Positions 63,585-64,000 of a DNA stretch of 64,000 nucleotides are shown here, one piece after another. The notes under the pieces are model-generated. The model had not been told where the DNA came from and ran no database searches. It saw only the letters and a list, made by a program, of their open reading frames with translations. Each line of letters opens with the position of its first letter. The first letter of the stretch is position 1. A program made the position numbers and the translations under genes. Source of the DNA: Rutidosis leptorrhynchoides (taxonomy: Eukaryota > Streptophyta > Magnoliopsida > Asterales > Asteraceae); contig NC_092337.1 in assembly GCF_046630445.1 (NCBI RefSeq), positions 194,281,001 to 194,345,000 on the forward strand, in the 5' to 3' direction.

Positions 63585-64000
63585 TAACGACCCATCAAAG
63601 TACACTTGACGACCATCGTTATCTTGGTCCCACAGCTTGATCATAACTCTATATGAATTTGACAAATAACCTTGCATTCTTTATTTAAAAATGATTTCCT
63701 ATAAAGGAAACCTACCAAAATATGTAAGTTTAGAAAAATCATACATTATTACTTAACCAAAAGTTGACCTAAACAAAGTCAACAACATCCACTATTAAAT
63801 GTATCAAAATAGAATGCAAGTTAATGTTTAACAAAAGCTGCCATCATAAATATGCAGACTCTCTAAGCACAGCGGAAGCAATCAATCATGAACCTGAGAA
63901 TAAGACATGCGAGTAACTGTCAACAAAAATGTTGAGTGAATTATAGGTTTAATATTGCAAACAATATTTAATTTAAACCGTAAAAATTTATGTTTGAAAA
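63585..64000 (-). mobile_element. Diverged LTR fragment distantly like the A family, cut by the window edge
   Basis: CAGCGGAAGCAATCAATCAT...CCTGAGAATAAGACATG and CAACAAAAATGTTGAGTGAATTATAGGTTT (63879-63950) parallel 2710-2800 in solo LTR copy 1. The upstream part beginning TTTAACGACCCATC does not match. It probably belongs to a related but different LTR family; the boundary is not defined. Confidence 0.4.

Overview
This window is plant nuclear DNA: AT-rich, packed with nested LTR retrotransposons with long LTRs, plus CACTA, Helitron and SINE remains, long (TA)n arrays, and one intron-containing gene of the plant-specific DC1 (C1-like) family. The LTR end sequences and gag/pol style resemble repeats I associate with Asteraceae. 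That placement is an inference and was not tested by a search.

Left half (1-31672) is one nest. The oldest layer is element A, a Ty3/gypsy element on the minus strand. Its 5' LTR is 28063-31672, with an initiator-Met-type primer binding site just inside it. Its interior reads leftwards through an acidic ORF (27852-27312, resuming at 6869-6793), an F-box-like ORF (6646-5954), gag (2335 down) and pol (protease and RT motifs, running off the left edge). Element B (6875-27306, plus strand, TSD TAATA) split the acidic ORF. Element C (11002-19805, plus strand, TSD GTGGT) then landed inside B. A solo LTR of the A family (22159-25411, TSD CGCGG) sits in B's 3' LTR. Another (2398-5666, TSD AATAG) sits between the F-box-like ORF and gag. 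B and C have similar LTR pairs, primer sites and polypurine tracts but no recognisable coding capacity, so they look like large non-autonomous derivatives.

Middle (31673-44762) holds Helitron remains (a helicase-related exon, a second helicase fragment, a hairpin-CTAG terminus), a CACTA-like element (37475-41624) split by a third solo A-type LTR (37905-41372, TSD CTCAA), unassigned intron/exon-like DNA, and a tRNA-derived SINE with target duplications (44393-44644).

Right part: a structurally complete Ty1/copia element on the minus strand (44763-51084, TSD ATGAT, 245-bp LTRs differing at about 2 positions) whose ORFs are broken and which carries three internal tandem arrays. Next comes the only apparently intact host gene, a two-exon, 676-residue DC1-domain protein with a 24-Asp tract (51572-53726, minus). 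Its upstream region contains a foldback element embedded in (TA)n (53905-54612) and is duplicated at 58671-58995 without the gene; that second copy acts as an empty site. A CACTA MITE (55124-55616, TSD ATA), a Helitron 3' end (56520-56550), LINE zinc-finger fragments, and a further LTR starting at 60023 with very long trinucleotide arrays fill the rest.

Frames, splice sites, TSDs and repeat boundaries were read by eye. No alignments or database searches were run.
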